Assembly: GCA_963728825.1 (NCBI GenBank)
Contig: CAVSLA010000004.1
Span: forward strand, 248,001 to 312,000
Direction of reading: 5' to 3'
Source of the DNA: CAVREM01 sp963728825
GTDB lineage: Bacteria; Acidobacteriota; Vicinamibacteria; Vicinamibacterales; CAVVIG01
Length of the DNA stretch: 64,000 bases
The position numbers and the translations under genes are program-made. How positions within the stretch are numbered: the stretch's first letter is position 1; each line of letters opens with the position of its first letter. Under the pieces are notes generated by a model. It was not told the origin of the DNA. It worked only from the letters and a program-made list of their open reading frames with translations, and did no database searches. Below are positions 35,001-43,586 of the stretch, in pieces.

Positions 35001-35427
35001 CGGCGTGCTCACGCTGCAGTCGGGGATTCCCATCGCCATCAGCCAGACGACCAACAACAACGCGTTTGCGGGCTTCGGCACGCAGCGCCCCGACCTGATC
35101 GGCGATCCGGAGCTGCCCGCCGGCGAGCGTTCGGCCAACCGGTGGTTCAACACGGCGGCGTTCGCCGCGGCGGCGCCATTCACAATCGGCACGAGCACGC
35201 GCAACCCGATCCGCGGACCGAGTTACCGCAATCTCGACCTCGCCGTGATGCGCCGCGTCGCGCTGCAGCGCGGCACGTCGCTCGAACTGCGTGTGGAGGT
35301 ATTCAACGCCACCAACACGCCGCCGCTCGGGGCACCGAACGCCACCGTCGGCTCGGCCGCCTTCGGCACCATCACGACGGCGGCCGATCCCCGCGTGATT
35401 CAGCTGGCCGCGAAGTTCCTCTTCTGA
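32083..35427 (+). CDS. Oar-like TonB-dependent receptor
   Basis: 1114 residues from ATG 32083. Signal peptide to LGAQ; carboxypeptidase-regulatory domain (about 30-115: LAGAVVDQAGAAVPGAIVTV, YTVPGLAPGLYQVRVELNGFRR); plug with VVDNRKVVDLPLNGRSFIALATLAPGV, RTNEYLFDGISV, EFGRFNGGVVNLTTKSGSNAFRGTLFEF; then a large barrel ending in a terminal Phe. This architecture (Oar-like) is multiplied in Acidobacteria, usually for uptake of carbohydrates or peptides. It follows modABC but its own promoter and palindrome suggest separate control, so substrate is not inferred from the neighbours. Confidence 0.92.
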   Translation: MIGARARICRWWVCALAVAAPLGAQIGAAALAGAVVDQAGAAVPGAIVTVVATGTNLSRTAVTGQDGAYTVPGLAPGLYQVRVELNGFRRLIREGVRLATGETVQLDLQLVVGGVTEAVTVTADAPLLRSETAALGQVVDNRKVVDLPLNGRSFIALATLAPGVAMPPAPAAQFPRINGGRPRTNEYLFDGISVLQPEPGQVAFFPNVDAIQEFKIESNSPPAEFGRFNGGVVNLTTKSGSNAFRGTLFEFVRHEALNARNFFASTNPVKPQFRRNQFGGVLGGPVRRNRTFFFVDYQGQRQTIGRTVISTVPTLLQRQGSFTEAIAGRVPAIHDPRTTAPGAGGGTTRSPFPGNTIPRERIDPVALALLERYPLPTSAGTANNYRRVDNETVDQDLFSFRIDHRGSERDQVFGRLTRFGEAFMPVTPLPEGSGLTAGTPGPQDTTAWSFASSYQRTISRTIVNELRIGDTRRTVGRTAAQLPGPPSTSLGLPGVPSIAEFPNTVPTFLIGGYQQLGSPPNTATDFGTSVTQVADSLTWLKGRHTLKIGADLRWARLNVVQPPSPTGSFTFSNLFSDLPGVANTGTPFASFLLGQVQQFSIDLQQEQIRNRAHFEEYFIQDDWRISDRVTINGGVRYTLNFPSTEENNQVAVFNLETRRLEYLGRDGQPRAARRLHKLDFGPRIGVAARITDRTVVRSGYAKVMIEMAGITTPFTTPVFPFLQTVSERTLDNIVPAFVLADGPSVAPIPFTPDAGRGQGVFAVDRELGSGYVQQWNASLQREITSNIAAEVAYVGSKITRVGLPDSNVNQLTADQLALGPPLQQRVPNPFFGQIPRSSSLGDPTVSVAQLLKPYPDYTTVSRYRNNVGTTQYHGFYAKLEERFSRGLSYLISYTRSTLMDDASSVFDASILTGPVANFPVADSFNLALERDYSNGDIPHVLVTSAVWDLPWGGGRRSRAAGVVGALVNDWTMTGVLTLQSGIPIAISQTTNNNAFAGFGTQRPDLIGDPELPAGERSANRWFNTAAFAAAAPFTIGTSTRNPIRGPSYRNLDLAVMRRVALQRGTSLELRVEVFNATNTPPLGAPNATVGSAAFGTITTAADPRVIQLAAKFLF

Positions 35428-35520
35428 CGAGCACGCCTAGCCTTTCCTCGTCCTCCGCCTGTAGACTCACTCTCGCACCTCAGATCATGTGATCCGGAGA
35501 GCCTTGGCCGGAGGGTCATC

Positions 35521-36915
35521 GTGCGGGAACCGTCTGCGAACAACCCGTCGGAAGTGCCGGTGAACGACCCGTCGGGCAGGTCTCCGACGCGCCAAGCCTG
35601 GACGCGCGACGACCTGGTGCCGCTTGGCGGGCTGGCGCTGGTCGGGGCCACGGCGATCGTGATCGGGCTGCTCGGCGCGGACCGCGTGCAGCCGCTGGCC
35701 GGCCTGGCGCTGATCCTGGCGATCGCCTACTGCCTCTCTTCGGCGCGCCGCGCCATCGACTATCGAACGGTGGCGTGGGGCCTCGCGCTCCAGGGCCTTT
35801 TTGCCGTCATCGTGCTCAAGACGCAGGCCGGGCGGACGGTCTTTCAGCAGGCCGGCGCGGTGATGACCAAGCTGCTCGACTTCACCTATGCCGGGTCGTC
35901 GTTCGTGTTCGGTCCGCTCGGCGATCCCGCCATCTGGCCGAAGATCATGACCGCCGTGCTGGGGCAGGACGGTGTTCGCTACGCCAACATCTTCGCCTTC
36001 ATGGTGCTGCCGACGATCATCTTCATCGCGGCGCTGTTCGCCATCCTCTACTACATCGGCGTCATGCAGGTCATCGTCCGGCTGTTTGCGGTGATGATGC
36101 GCCGCTTCATGCGCGCCAGCGGCGCCGAGTCGTTGAACGTCGCGGCCAGCATTTTCATGGGACAGACCGAGGCGCCGTTGACGATCCGCCCCTTCCTGCC
36201 GCGCATGACCGAGTCGGAGCTGATGACGGTGATGACCGCCGGCATGGCGCACATCTCGGGCGGCGTGATGGCGGCCTACATCCTGTTCGGCGTCGAGGCG
36301 CAGCATCTGCTGACGGCCGTGATCATGACCGCGCCGGGCACGTTGATGATGGCCAAGCTGATCGTGCCGGAGACCGGTCAGCCGGAGACCGCTGGCACGG
36401 TGCGCCTGGAGGTCGAGCGCACCGACGTCAACGTCATCGACGCAATCGGCCGGGGCACCGGCGAAGGTCTTCACCTCGCATTGAACGTCGGCGCCATGCT
36501 GATCTCGTTCCTGGCGCTGATTGCGCTGGTGAACGCGCTGCTCGGCATCGCCGGCCTCAGCCTGCAGCAGATCTTCGGGTGGGTCTTTGCGCCGGTCGCC
36601 TGGAGCCTGGGGGTGCCCTGGCGCGATGCGCCGGTCATCGGCAACCTGCTCGGCACGCGGATGGTGCTCAACGAGTTCGTCGCCTACTCGCAGCTCGGAC
36701 CGCTCAAGGAGTCGCTCGATCCGAAGTCGTTCACGATTGCCACCTTCGCGCTGTGCGGCTTCGCGAACTTCAGCTCGATCGGCATCCAGATCGGCGGCAT
36801 CGGCGCGCTGGCCCCCGAGCGACGCCACGACCTGGCGCGACTCGGCGTGCGGGCAATGCTCGCGGGCACCTTCGCGAATTTCGTCACCGCGACGATCGCG
36901 GGAATGCTCCTGTGA
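35521..36915 (+). CDS. Concentrative nucleoside transporter (CNT family)
   Basis: 464 residues with a hydrophilic N-terminus and about ten membrane segments. CNT landmarks: FAILYYIGVMQVIVRLFAVMMRRFM, ASIFMGQTEAPLTIRPFLPRMTESELMTVMTAGMAHISGGVMAAY, GTRMVLNEFVAYSQL, and FALCGFANFSSIGIQIGGIGALAPERRHDLARLGVRAMLAGT. Cation-coupled nucleoside uptake across the inner membrane. GTG start at 35521 with AGCCTTGGCCGGAGGG upstream. A sodium:solute symporter follows 18 bases later. Confidence 0.94.
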   Translation: MREPSANNPSEVPVNDPSGRSPTRQAWTRDDLVPLGGLALVGATAIVIGLLGADRVQPLAGLALILAIAYCLSSARRAIDYRTVAWGLALQGLFAVIVLKTQAGRTVFQQAGAVMTKLLDFTYAGSSFVFGPLGDPAIWPKIMTAVLGQDGVRYANIFAFMVLPTIIFIAALFAILYYIGVMQVIVRLFAVMMRRFMRASGAESLNVAASIFMGQTEAPLTIRPFLPRMTESELMTVMTAGMAHISGGVMAAYILFGVEAQHLLTAVIMTAPGTLMMAKLIVPETGQPETAGTVRLEVERTDVNVIDAIGRGTGEGLHLALNVGAMLISFLALIALVNALLGIAGLSLQQIFGWVFAPVAWSLGVPWRDAPVIGNLLGTRMVLNEFVAYSQLGPLKESLDPKSFTIATFALCGFANFSSIGIQIGGIGALAPERRHDLARLGVRAMLAGTFANFVTATIAGMLL

Positions 36916-36933
36916 TGCGCGGGACGCCCTGAC

Positions 36934-38613
36934 GTGCACTGGATTGACTGGACCATCCTCGGGGTCCTCCTCGTCTGGATCGTCTACGACGGCCTCAAGC
37001 GTACGAAAGACAGCCACGAGCTCGACGGCTATCTGCTCGCGAAACGGAGCATCCCGTGGTGGGCGGCCGGCATCTCGGTGATGGCCACGCAGCTGAGCGC
37101 CATCACGATGATCGGCACGACCGGCCAGGGCTACACCGACGGTCTGCGGTTCATCCAGTTCTATTTCGGCCTGCCGCTGGCGATGATCATCCTGGCGGTC
37201 ACGCTCGTGCCGTTTTTCTACAATTCCGGCGTCTACACCGCATACGAGTACCTCGAGCGGCGCTTCGATGCCAAGACGCGCAGCCTGACCAGCCTGTTGT
37301 TCCTCGTTTCGCGCGGGATGGCGTGCGGCGCGGTGGTCGCCGCCCCGGCGGTCGTGCTGTCGCTGGTCCTCGATCTCAACGTGACCGTCACGTCGCTGCT
37401 GATCACCCTGCCGGCGGTGGTCTACACGATGTTTGGCGGCGTCCAGGCGGTCACCTGGACCGACGTCAAGATCATGGTGCTGGTGGTGTTCTTCCTGTTC
37501 GCGGTGATTGTTGCCGCGGTGGCCGGATATCCGTCAGAGGTCAGCGTCGCCGACGGTCTGACGATTGCGGGCGCCACCGGCCGGCTGCGGACGTTCGACT
37601 TCAGCTTCGACCTCACCAACACCTACACGTTCTGGTCGGGCACGATTGCCGCGCTGTTCCTGTTCTGCTCGTATTTCGGCACCGACCAGAGCCAGGTGCA
37701 GCGTTTTCTCACGGCGCGATCGGTCGATGAGGCGCGCCGATCGCTGCTGATGAGCGCCTACTGGAAAATCCCGCTGCAGTTCGTCGTGCTGCTGCTCGGC
37801 GTGCTGGTGTTCGTGTTCCACGTCTTCAACGCGCCGCCGCTCGTCTTCAGCAGCGACGCCGACGAGCGTCTGAGACGGGACGCCGGGCCTGCCTACGCGG
37901 CGCTCCAGCAGGAACACGACACCGCGATTGCCGCGCGCGGCAGGGCGGCTCTCGCTCTGGCGGAGGCACGAGGGGCGGCCGATCAAGCAGGCCTGGCGGC
38001 CGCTCGCGACGCGATGCGGGACGAAGACATGGCTGTGCAGCAGGTCCGCCGCCGTGCCCAGGATCTCGTGCGGCAGACGACCGACGATGACACGTTCAAC
38101 GACGTGAATTACATCATTCCGCAATTCATCCTCGAGCACATTCCCGTCGGCCTGGTCGGTCTGTTGATTCTCGCGATCCTCCTGGCAGCCACCGATACGA
38201 TCGCGGGCGAGCTGAACTCGCTGTCGACCGCGACGGTGATCGATTTCTACAGGCGCTGGGCCCGTCCGACCGCGCCGGATGCGCATTACCTGGCGATATC
38301 GAGGATCGCGACCGGCGCCTGGGGGCTCTTTGCCTGTGTCGTCGCGGTCTGGGCCGCCGAGCTCGGATCGCTGATCGAAGTGGTCAATCGCATCGGCTCG
38401 TTCTTCTATGGCTCGGTGCTCGGGGTCTTCATCCTGGCCATCGCATTTCCTCGAGCCAGCGGCAACGGCGCGTTTGTCGGATTGATTGCCGGGATGGCGT
38501 CGGTCGCCTGGTTCACCGGCTACTCGAGCATCTCGTTCCTCTGGCACAACGTCATCGGCGCGGTTGCGGTGGTGATCGTCGGCCTCGCCATCAGCCTGGC
38601 AGCCCGCCGATGA
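36934..38613 (+). CDS. Sodium:solute symporter (SSS family)
   Basis: 559 residues with about 13-14 helices: LGVLLVWIVYDGLKR, MATQLSAITMIGTTGQGYTDGLRFIQFYFGLPLAMI, TAYEYLERRFD, GGVQAVTWTDVKIM, SYFGTDQSQVQRFLTARS, and ATDTIAGELNSLSTATVIDFYRR. A soluble, Ala/Arg-rich helical insert (about 300-395) lies between helices, larger than usual. GTG start right after the CNT transporter, so probably co-transcribed with it. Substrate unknown; a nucleoside or sugar is plausible from the pairing. Confidence 0.92.
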   Translation: MHWIDWTILGVLLVWIVYDGLKRTKDSHELDGYLLAKRSIPWWAAGISVMATQLSAITMIGTTGQGYTDGLRFIQFYFGLPLAMIILAVTLVPFFYNSGVYTAYEYLERRFDAKTRSLTSLLFLVSRGMACGAVVAAPAVVLSLVLDLNVTVTSLLITLPAVVYTMFGGVQAVTWTDVKIMVLVVFFLFAVIVAAVAGYPSEVSVADGLTIAGATGRLRTFDFSFDLTNTYTFWSGTIAALFLFCSYFGTDQSQVQRFLTARSVDEARRSLLMSAYWKIPLQFVVLLLGVLVFVFHVFNAPPLVFSSDADERLRRDAGPAYAALQQEHDTAIAARGRAALALAEARGAADQAGLAAARDAMRDEDMAVQQVRRRAQDLVRQTTDDDTFNDVNYIIPQFILEHIPVGLVGLLILAILLAATDTIAGELNSLSTATVIDFYRRWARPTAPDAHYLAISRIATGAWGLFACVVAVWAAELGSLIEVVNRIGSFFYGSVLGVFILAIAFPRASGNGAFVGLIAGMASVAWFTGYSSISFLWHNVIGAVAVVIVGLAISLAARR

Positions 38614-38647
38614 AGTCGCTGCTCATCCGCGTCGTGAGCGGATCGCG

Positions 38648-40126
38648 CTACCGTCCGGACCTTCGCCAACCGAAGTAGGCCGGCAGTCCCAGCAGGACGA
38701 TGACGAGGCCCGGCCAGGTGGTGGCCGGACGATAAATGAACAGGACGATCAGAATCGTCGCGGCCCCGGCGATGTAGAGCGCCGGCAGGACCGGATAGCC
38801 GAGCGCCCGATAGGGCCGGGGCACATCGGGTCGCGTTCGGCGAAGCCTGAACACGGCAGCCACTGTCAGCACATAGAAGATGAGCGCCGCCGACACGACG
38901 TAATCGAGCAGATTGCCGTAGAGATTGCCGTAGCTGCCGCTCGCCGTATCGTAGGTGCGCGGCAGAATCAGGAACATCGCCCACGCGCCCTGCAGCATGA
39001 GCGCCGCAGCCGGCACCCGCGCCGCATTCAGCGTTCCGGCCTGCTGGAAGAAGAGTCGATCGCGCGCCATCGCGTAGTAGGCGCGCGCTCCCGCCAGGAT
39101 CAGCCCGTTGTTGCAGCCGAAGGTCGAGATCATGATCGCGATCGCCATGATCGCCGGGCCCGCTCCCGGAACGATGGCTTCGACGGTCGCGGTGGCGACG
39201 CGGTCCGATGGCGCGCTCTGAATCTGCGCGAACCGGAGCGTGACCAGATACGCGAGGTTGGCGAGCAGATACAAGGTGATCACGGTGCCGGTGCCCAGGA
39301 CCAGCGACAACGGAATCGTCCGGCGAGGGTCTTTCACCTCCCCAGCGGTAAACGTGATGTTGTTCCAGGCATCCGCCGAAAACAGCGAACCGGTCTGCGA
39401 GACGCACAACGCGACGAATAACCCGAAGGCGCCGCTGGCGGCCAGTCCTGATGCCGTGGCCCCGGGCGGCGTGGTCCAGAAGTTGCCGAAGTTTTCGGCG
39501 ACTGCCACCGGATTCCAGCCGAATACCACCGCGGCGAGAATCAGACCGATGAGCGAACCGGTCTTGGCCGTTGTGAACACGTTCTGAATGATGCGGCCGT
39601 ACGATAGACCGCGGGTGTTGGTCCAGGTGAGCAGAGCGACCAGCAGAATTCCTACGAGCTGCGCGGTCGAGAGCGACAGCGCGTAACCGGTGCTCAGATG
39701 AACCGGCGCGACCAGATACCGCGTCTCCGAGATGGTCGGAACCAGGACGCCGAGAAACCTCGCGAACGCGACCGCGACCGCGGCGATCGTTCCCGTCTGG
39801 ATGACCAGAAAGAGCGTCCACCCGTAGAGAAAGCCCCACAGCGGCGAGTAGGCCTCGCGCAGGTAGACGTATTGACCGCCGGCGCGCGGCATCATCGCCG
39901 CCAGCTCGCCGTACGCCAGCGCACCGGTCACCGTCAGCACGCCCGTCACGCACCAGGCGAGCAGCAGCCACCCCGGACTGCCCAGCGTTCTCCCCATGTC
40001 GGCCGAGACGATGAAGATGCCGGAGCCGATCATCGATCCGATGACGACCGCGGTCGCATCGAACAGGCCCAGTCCGCGCGTGAATTCGGCGTCGAGCTCA
40101 GTCGACGGCGTGCTCGAGGTTCTCAT
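38648..40126 (-). CDS. APC-family amino acid permease
   Basis: 492 residues with twelve helices. GLFDATAVVIGSMIGSGIFIV (the GSGIF substrate loop in TM1), LLAWCVTGVLTVTGALAYGELAAMMPRAGGQYVYLREAY, and GAVKDPRR-like loop (GEVKDPRRTIPLSLVLGTG) are standard. The C-terminal loop VPRPYRALGYPVLPALYI is of the LAT/cationic type. It is convergent with the SSS symporter, which ends 34 bases away. Amino acid exchange or import. Confidence 0.93.
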   Translation of the reverse strand: MRTSSTPSTELDAEFTRGLGLFDATAVVIGSMIGSGIFIVSADMGRTLGSPGWLLLAWCVTGVLTVTGALAYGELAAMMPRAGGQYVYLREAYSPLWGFLYGWTLFLVIQTGTIAAVAVAFARFLGVLVPTISETRYLVAPVHLSTGYALSLSTAQLVGILLVALLTWTNTRGLSYGRIIQNVFTTAKTGSLIGLILAAVVFGWNPVAVAENFGNFWTTPPGATASGLAASGAFGLFVALCVSQTGSLFSADAWNNITFTAGEVKDPRRTIPLSLVLGTGTVITLYLLANLAYLVTLRFAQIQSAPSDRVATATVEAIVPGAGPAIMAIAIMISTFGCNNGLILAGARAYYAMARDRLFFQQAGTLNAARVPAAALMLQGAWAMFLILPRTYDTASGSYGNLYGNLLDYVVSAALIFYVLTVAAVFRLRRTRPDVPRPYRALGYPVLPALYIAGAATILIVLFIYRPATTWPGLVIVLLGLPAYFGWRRSGR

Positions 40127-40299
40127 CTTTGGTCTCGCGGGCAGCCTGCAGGCCGGCGAGCGACAGGCCCGCAGCTGCGTTCAGCTGAAGCATATGCGAT
40201 TGGCTCGATGTTGTTAGCAATAGTGCGGGAACGACGTTCGGTTGTCACAGCCCGCACCGGGTTTCGAGCTAAGATGCCAGGTTTCAGAGGAGGATGACC

Positions 40300-40810
40300 A
40301 TGCCGGTGAACGAGCTCGAGCGGTTCCTGACGACATGGGATCGCGAGGCGGCCAGCACGCTGCAGTTACTGCGTGCGCTTCCCACGACCCAGGACCGACT
40401 TCCGTCCCGATGCCGGTGGACGCTCGCTGGGCGAGCTGGCCTGGCACCTGGCAGAAGGCGACGCCTACATGAGCCACGGCATCACGCGTGGTCAGTTCAT
40501 GTCGGACAAACCCCCGAACATCGAGCGGCCCCGCACGATCGAGGCGCTCGCCCCGGCCTACGAACGCGTGCATCAGGAGGCGGTCGCCCGGATTCGCGCG
40601 CTGTCTGAGGCCGATCTCGACCGCGAGCTGCCGTTCTTCGGCCAGCAGCTGCCGATTCGCGAGATTCTCTGGAACATGATCATCTCGCACGGCGTTCACC
40701 ATCGCGGACAGCTGGCCTTGATGTGCCGTCTGGCCGGCGGACAGGCGCCCGGCCTGTATGGTCCGAACCGGGAAGAAACGGCCGCCATGCGGGCCGCTGC
40801 GCCCGCGTAA
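40300..40810 (+). CDS. DinB-family protein, single frameshift
   Basis: About 169 residues over two frames. From ATG 40300 (AGAGGAGG ribosome site): VNELERFLTTWDREAASTLQLLRALPTTQ; the other frame continues DFRPDAGGRSLGELAWHLAEGDAYMSHGI, then REILWNMIISHGVHHRGQL with the metal-binding His triad (His in LAWHLAEG, HxxxH in ISHGVHHRG). Removing one C at 40395/40396 restores the frame. DinB/YfiT four-helix proteins bind divalent metals and often transfer thiols. Function here unassigned. Confidence 0.85.
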
Positions 40811-40947
40811 CGGCGAACGTCGCCCTCAGCGGATACGGCGATTGACGGTCTCTCCGAAGGCGGCGCGGAACGCCGCCTCGGAGAGGTCGCGGTCGTTCGA
40901 GCCGCCTTCACGTCGCGTCACCTTCGTGTGATAGATTCGCGAACACG

Positions 40948-41241
40948 ATGGAGCTCGACTTTATCTCCGGTCTGTTCGTTTTCATGCTGGCCACGTTCAT
41001 TGGACTGGACGTCATCCGGCGGGTCTCACGGCTGCTCCACACGCCGCTGATGTCGCTGACCAACGCCATTTCCGCGATTGCGATTGTCGGCGCGATCATC
41101 ATCACCGGTGAACAGCACACGACGCTCAGCACGGTGCTCGGCGCCGTCGCCGTCTTCGCGTCGACCACCAACATCATCAGCGGGTTTCTCATCACCGATC
41201 GCATGCTGAAGATGTTCAAGAAGCGCGAGCCGGCCAAGTGA
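40948..41241 (+). CDS. pntAB: NAD(P) transhydrogenase subunit alpha, membrane part
   Basis: 97 residues with three helices: LFVFMLATFIGLDVIRRVSRLLHTPLMSLTNAISAIAIVGAIIITG and a third helix ending LITDRMLKMFKKRE. This is the alpha-2 (membrane) part of proton-translocating transhydrogenase. The soluble NAD-binding alpha-1 (PntAA), usually directly upstream, is absent; DinB occupies that place. A TAGATT box (40932-40937) 10 bases before the ATG suggests transcription starts here. Overlaps pntB by 4 bases. Confidence 0.93.
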   Translation: MELDFISGLFVFMLATFIGLDVIRRVSRLLHTPLMSLTNAISAIAIVGAIIITGEQHTTLSTVLGAVAVFASTTNIISGFLITDRMLKMFKKREPAK

Positions 41242-42629
41242 CCGTCGAGCAGCTCACCCAGCTGATCTACCTGATTTCCACCGGCGCCTTCATCCTCTCG
41301 CTCAAGTGGATGAGTGATCCGAACACGGCGCGGCGTGGCGTGTTCGCCGGAGTCGGCGCGATGGTGCTGGCAGTGGCTGGCACGCTGCTCTACCCGCACA
41401 TCGTCGCCTACCACTGGATTGCGATCGCGGTGGTGGCCGGCACACTGGTCGGTGTGCCGCTGTCGTGGGTGCCGCTCACGGCCGTTCCGCAGCGAACCGC
41501 CCTGTCGCACGCGTTCGGCGGCCTTGCGGCCGGGCTCGTCGGCACGGCGAAGTACTACACCTGGCTCGACGAGGGACAGCTGACCACGTTTCGGACCGCG
41601 GCGATCGGCGCCGAGGTGCTGCTTGGCTACCTGACGTGCACCGGCAGTCTGATGGCGGCCGGCAAGCTGCAGGAAGTTCTGCCGACCCGGCCGCTCACCT
41701 ACCGCAATCAGAACGTCATCAACCTCGGACTGCTCGGCGTGGCGATCGTGACTGCCGTCGTCCTGGTGTTCCGCCCGGAGACGTCCTGGCTGTTCCCGAT
41801 CGTCATCGTGCTGTCGCTGCTGTTCGGTGTGCTGCTGGTGCTGCCGATCGGTGGCGCTGACATGCCGACGGTCATCTCGCTGTTGAACTCGTACGCCGGC
41901 CTGTCGGCGGTGGCGATGGGGTTCGTGCTGGAAAACAAGCTGCTCATCACCGCCGGCGCGCTCGACGGAGCGTCCGGCCTGATCCTGTCGATCATCATGT
42001 GCCGGGCGATGAACCGGTCGTTTACCAACGTCCTGTTCGGGGCGTTCGGCCAGGTGCAGGCAGCCAGTGGCGCCATCGAGCAGCGCACGGCGAAATCGGC
42101 GACCCCCGAGGACGTGATGCACCTCCTCGAAAACGCCAGCACCGTCGTGTTCATTCCCGGCTACGGCATGGCGGTCGCGCAGGCGCAGCACCGGGTGCGC
42201 GATCTGCGGGACGAGCTGGCCAAGCGCGGCGTCGACGTCAAGTTTGCCATCCATCCGGTCGCCGGGCGGATGCCCGGACATATGAACGTGCTGCTGGCCG
42301 AGGCGGAGATCCCCTACGAGAGCCTGGTCGAGATGGACGACATCAACCCCGAGATGCCGCAAGTCGACGTCGCGGTCGTGATTGGCGCCAACGATGTCGT
42401 CAACCCGGCCGCCCGCCATGATCCCAAGAGCCCGATCTACGGCATGCCGATCATCGACGCCGACCGCGCCAAGACGGTGATCGCGATCAAGCGCAGCATG
42501 AACCCCGGCTTCGCCGGCATCGAGAACGAGCTCTACTTTGCCGACAACACCCTGATGCTGTTTGGCGACGCGAAAGTGGTCATCGGCGAAGTCGTCAAGG
42601 AGTTCGCGGGAAAACAGGCGATTCACTAA
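41238..42629 (+). CDS. pntB: NAD(P) transhydrogenase subunit beta
   Basis: 463 residues: nine membrane helices then the NADP(H)-binding domain (from about 285) with VVFIPGYGMAVAQAQHRVRDL, FAIHPVAGRMPGHMNVLLAEAEIPYE, VVIGANDVVNPAARHDPKSPIYGMPI and NPGFAGIENELYF, all hallmark PntB motifs. Couples proton flow to hydride transfer between NADH and NADP+. GTG start overlapping pntAB. A short acidic protein gene follows 12 bases later. Confidence 0.96.
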   Translation: MTVEQLTQLIYLISTGAFILSLKWMSDPNTARRGVFAGVGAMVLAVAGTLLYPHIVAYHWIAIAVVAGTLVGVPLSWVPLTAVPQRTALSHAFGGLAAGLVGTAKYYTWLDEGQLTTFRTAAIGAEVLLGYLTCTGSLMAAGKLQEVLPTRPLTYRNQNVINLGLLGVAIVTAVVLVFRPETSWLFPIVIVLSLLFGVLLVLPIGGADMPTVISLLNSYAGLSAVAMGFVLENKLLITAGALDGASGLILSIIMCRAMNRSFTNVLFGAFGQVQAASGAIEQRTAKSATPEDVMHLLENASTVVFIPGYGMAVAQAQHRVRDLRDELAKRGVDVKFAIHPVAGRMPGHMNVLLAEAEIPYESLVEMDDINPEMPQVDVAVVIGANDVVNPAARHDPKSPIYGMPIIDADRAKTVIAIKRSMNPGFAGIENELYFADNTLMLFGDAKVVIGEVVKEFAGKQAIH

Positions 42630-42641
42630 GGAGGGATCGCG

Positions 42642-42806
42642 ATGGATGAGCACGATGATGATCTCGCGTCGGAAGTCGTCGAGGGTGAAGAAATCGAGAA
42701 CGAGGTCTTCAACGTAGCCGACGACGAGGCTCCGTCGGAAGCCGAAGTCGTCAGCGAAGACACGACCGAAGACGACGCGCCGGCGACTGACGACGGCGAG
42801 CTGTAA
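42642..42806 (+). CDS. Small, highly acidic protein downstream of pntB
   Basis: 54 residues, about half Asp/Glu (opening MDEHDDDLASEVVEGEEIEN and ending DDGEL), no Cys, Trp or hydrophobic segment. The ribosome site AAGGAGGG (42628-42635) is one of the strongest in the window, 6 bases before the ATG, which argues that the frame is real. It is presumably co-transcribed with pntAB-pntB. No family recognised; an intrinsically disordered acidic chaperone or partner is possible. Confidence 0.55.
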   Translation: MDEHDDDLASEVVEGEEIENEVFNVADDEAPSEAEVVSEDTTEDDAPATDDGEL

Positions 42807-42830
42807 ATTTGTTTTCGTGCCTGCCTGGAG

Positions 42831-43586
42831 CTAACGGGCCATTGCCTCCGCAGGTTTCTCGACCGGTTCCAGAAACGCCGCGACCTGCCGGCGCAGCTCG
42901 TCATGAATCTGCTCGATCGGGCGGCGCGCGTCGACGGTGCGGAAATGGAACTCGTCGGCCATCGAGCTGTACTCGCGGAGCAGCTTGTTCTGGTACAAGC
43001 GAAAGCTGTCGTAGATGTCGTCGGCCGACTTGAGGTCCATCCCCGATTCCCAGAAATCCATGCCGCGGGCTTCCAGGACACGCCCGATCAGCGTTTCGAC
43101 GTCCACTTTCAGGTAGAAGACCATATGCGGGGCGATGGCGAAGCCGTAGAGGCTGCGGAGCCAGGGCCGGTCGATGCCGCGGACGCCGGCGCGCGCCAAC
43201 GCCGTGAAGATGTAGCGGTCGGACAACACCACGAAGCCCGCCTTGAGCGCCGGGATGATCTCCTTCTCCAGCCGATCGGCGAAATCGGTGGCGTAAAGCA
43301 GGACGAAGGTGAGCTTGTTCAAGGTATTGCTCGCCTTGGCGAGCTCGATCGTCGGCTGCATCAACGGCGAGCGGGTCCAGCCGGTTTCGACCACGCCGTA
43401 GCCGCGGACTTCGAGCCACTCGCGCAACAGCTGAATCTGCGTCGAGCGGCCGACTCCGTCGGTCCCCTCGATCGCGATCAGCTTGCCGGGATAGCCATTG
43501 ATCGGCAGATAGGGAATGCCCTGGCCGTAGTACCGGCCGGCCTGAATTTCCGGGTGCTCGCCGATCGGGTCAGACGGGCTGCTCAT
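42831..43586 (-). CDS. Thymidylate-kinase-like protein with altered P-loop
   Basis: 251 residues, TMK fold. The P-loop reads IEGTDGVGRSTQ: the invariant Walker A Lys is Arg (residue 47). The DR motif LSDRYIFTALARAGVRGIDRPW and FADRLEKEIIPALKAG are conserved. An N-terminal 30-residue extension precedes the fold. It is a paralogue of the neighbouring gene at 43570-44268, with which it overlaps by 17 bases. The K-to-R change may reduce or redirect catalysis; it could be a regulatory subunit of its canonical partner. Confidence 0.85.
   Translation of the reverse strand: MSSPSDPIGEHPEIQAGRYYGQGIPYLPINGYPGKLIAIEGTDGVGRSTQIQLLREWLEVRGYGVVETGWTRSPLMQPTIELAKASNTLNKLTFVLLYATDFADRLEKEIIPALKAGFVVLSDRYIFTALARAGVRGIDRPWLRSLYGFAIAPHMVFYLKVDVETLIGRVLEARGMDFWESGMDLKSADDIYDSFRLYQNKLLREYSSMADEFHFRTVDARRPIEQIHDELRRQVAAFLEPVEKPAEAMAR

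Noticed and set aside
40908..42653. 581-codon open frame antisense to pntAB-pntB
   Set aside because: The plus-strand genes are unmistakable transhydrogenase subunits; the antisense product is His/Arg/Gln/Asp-rich.
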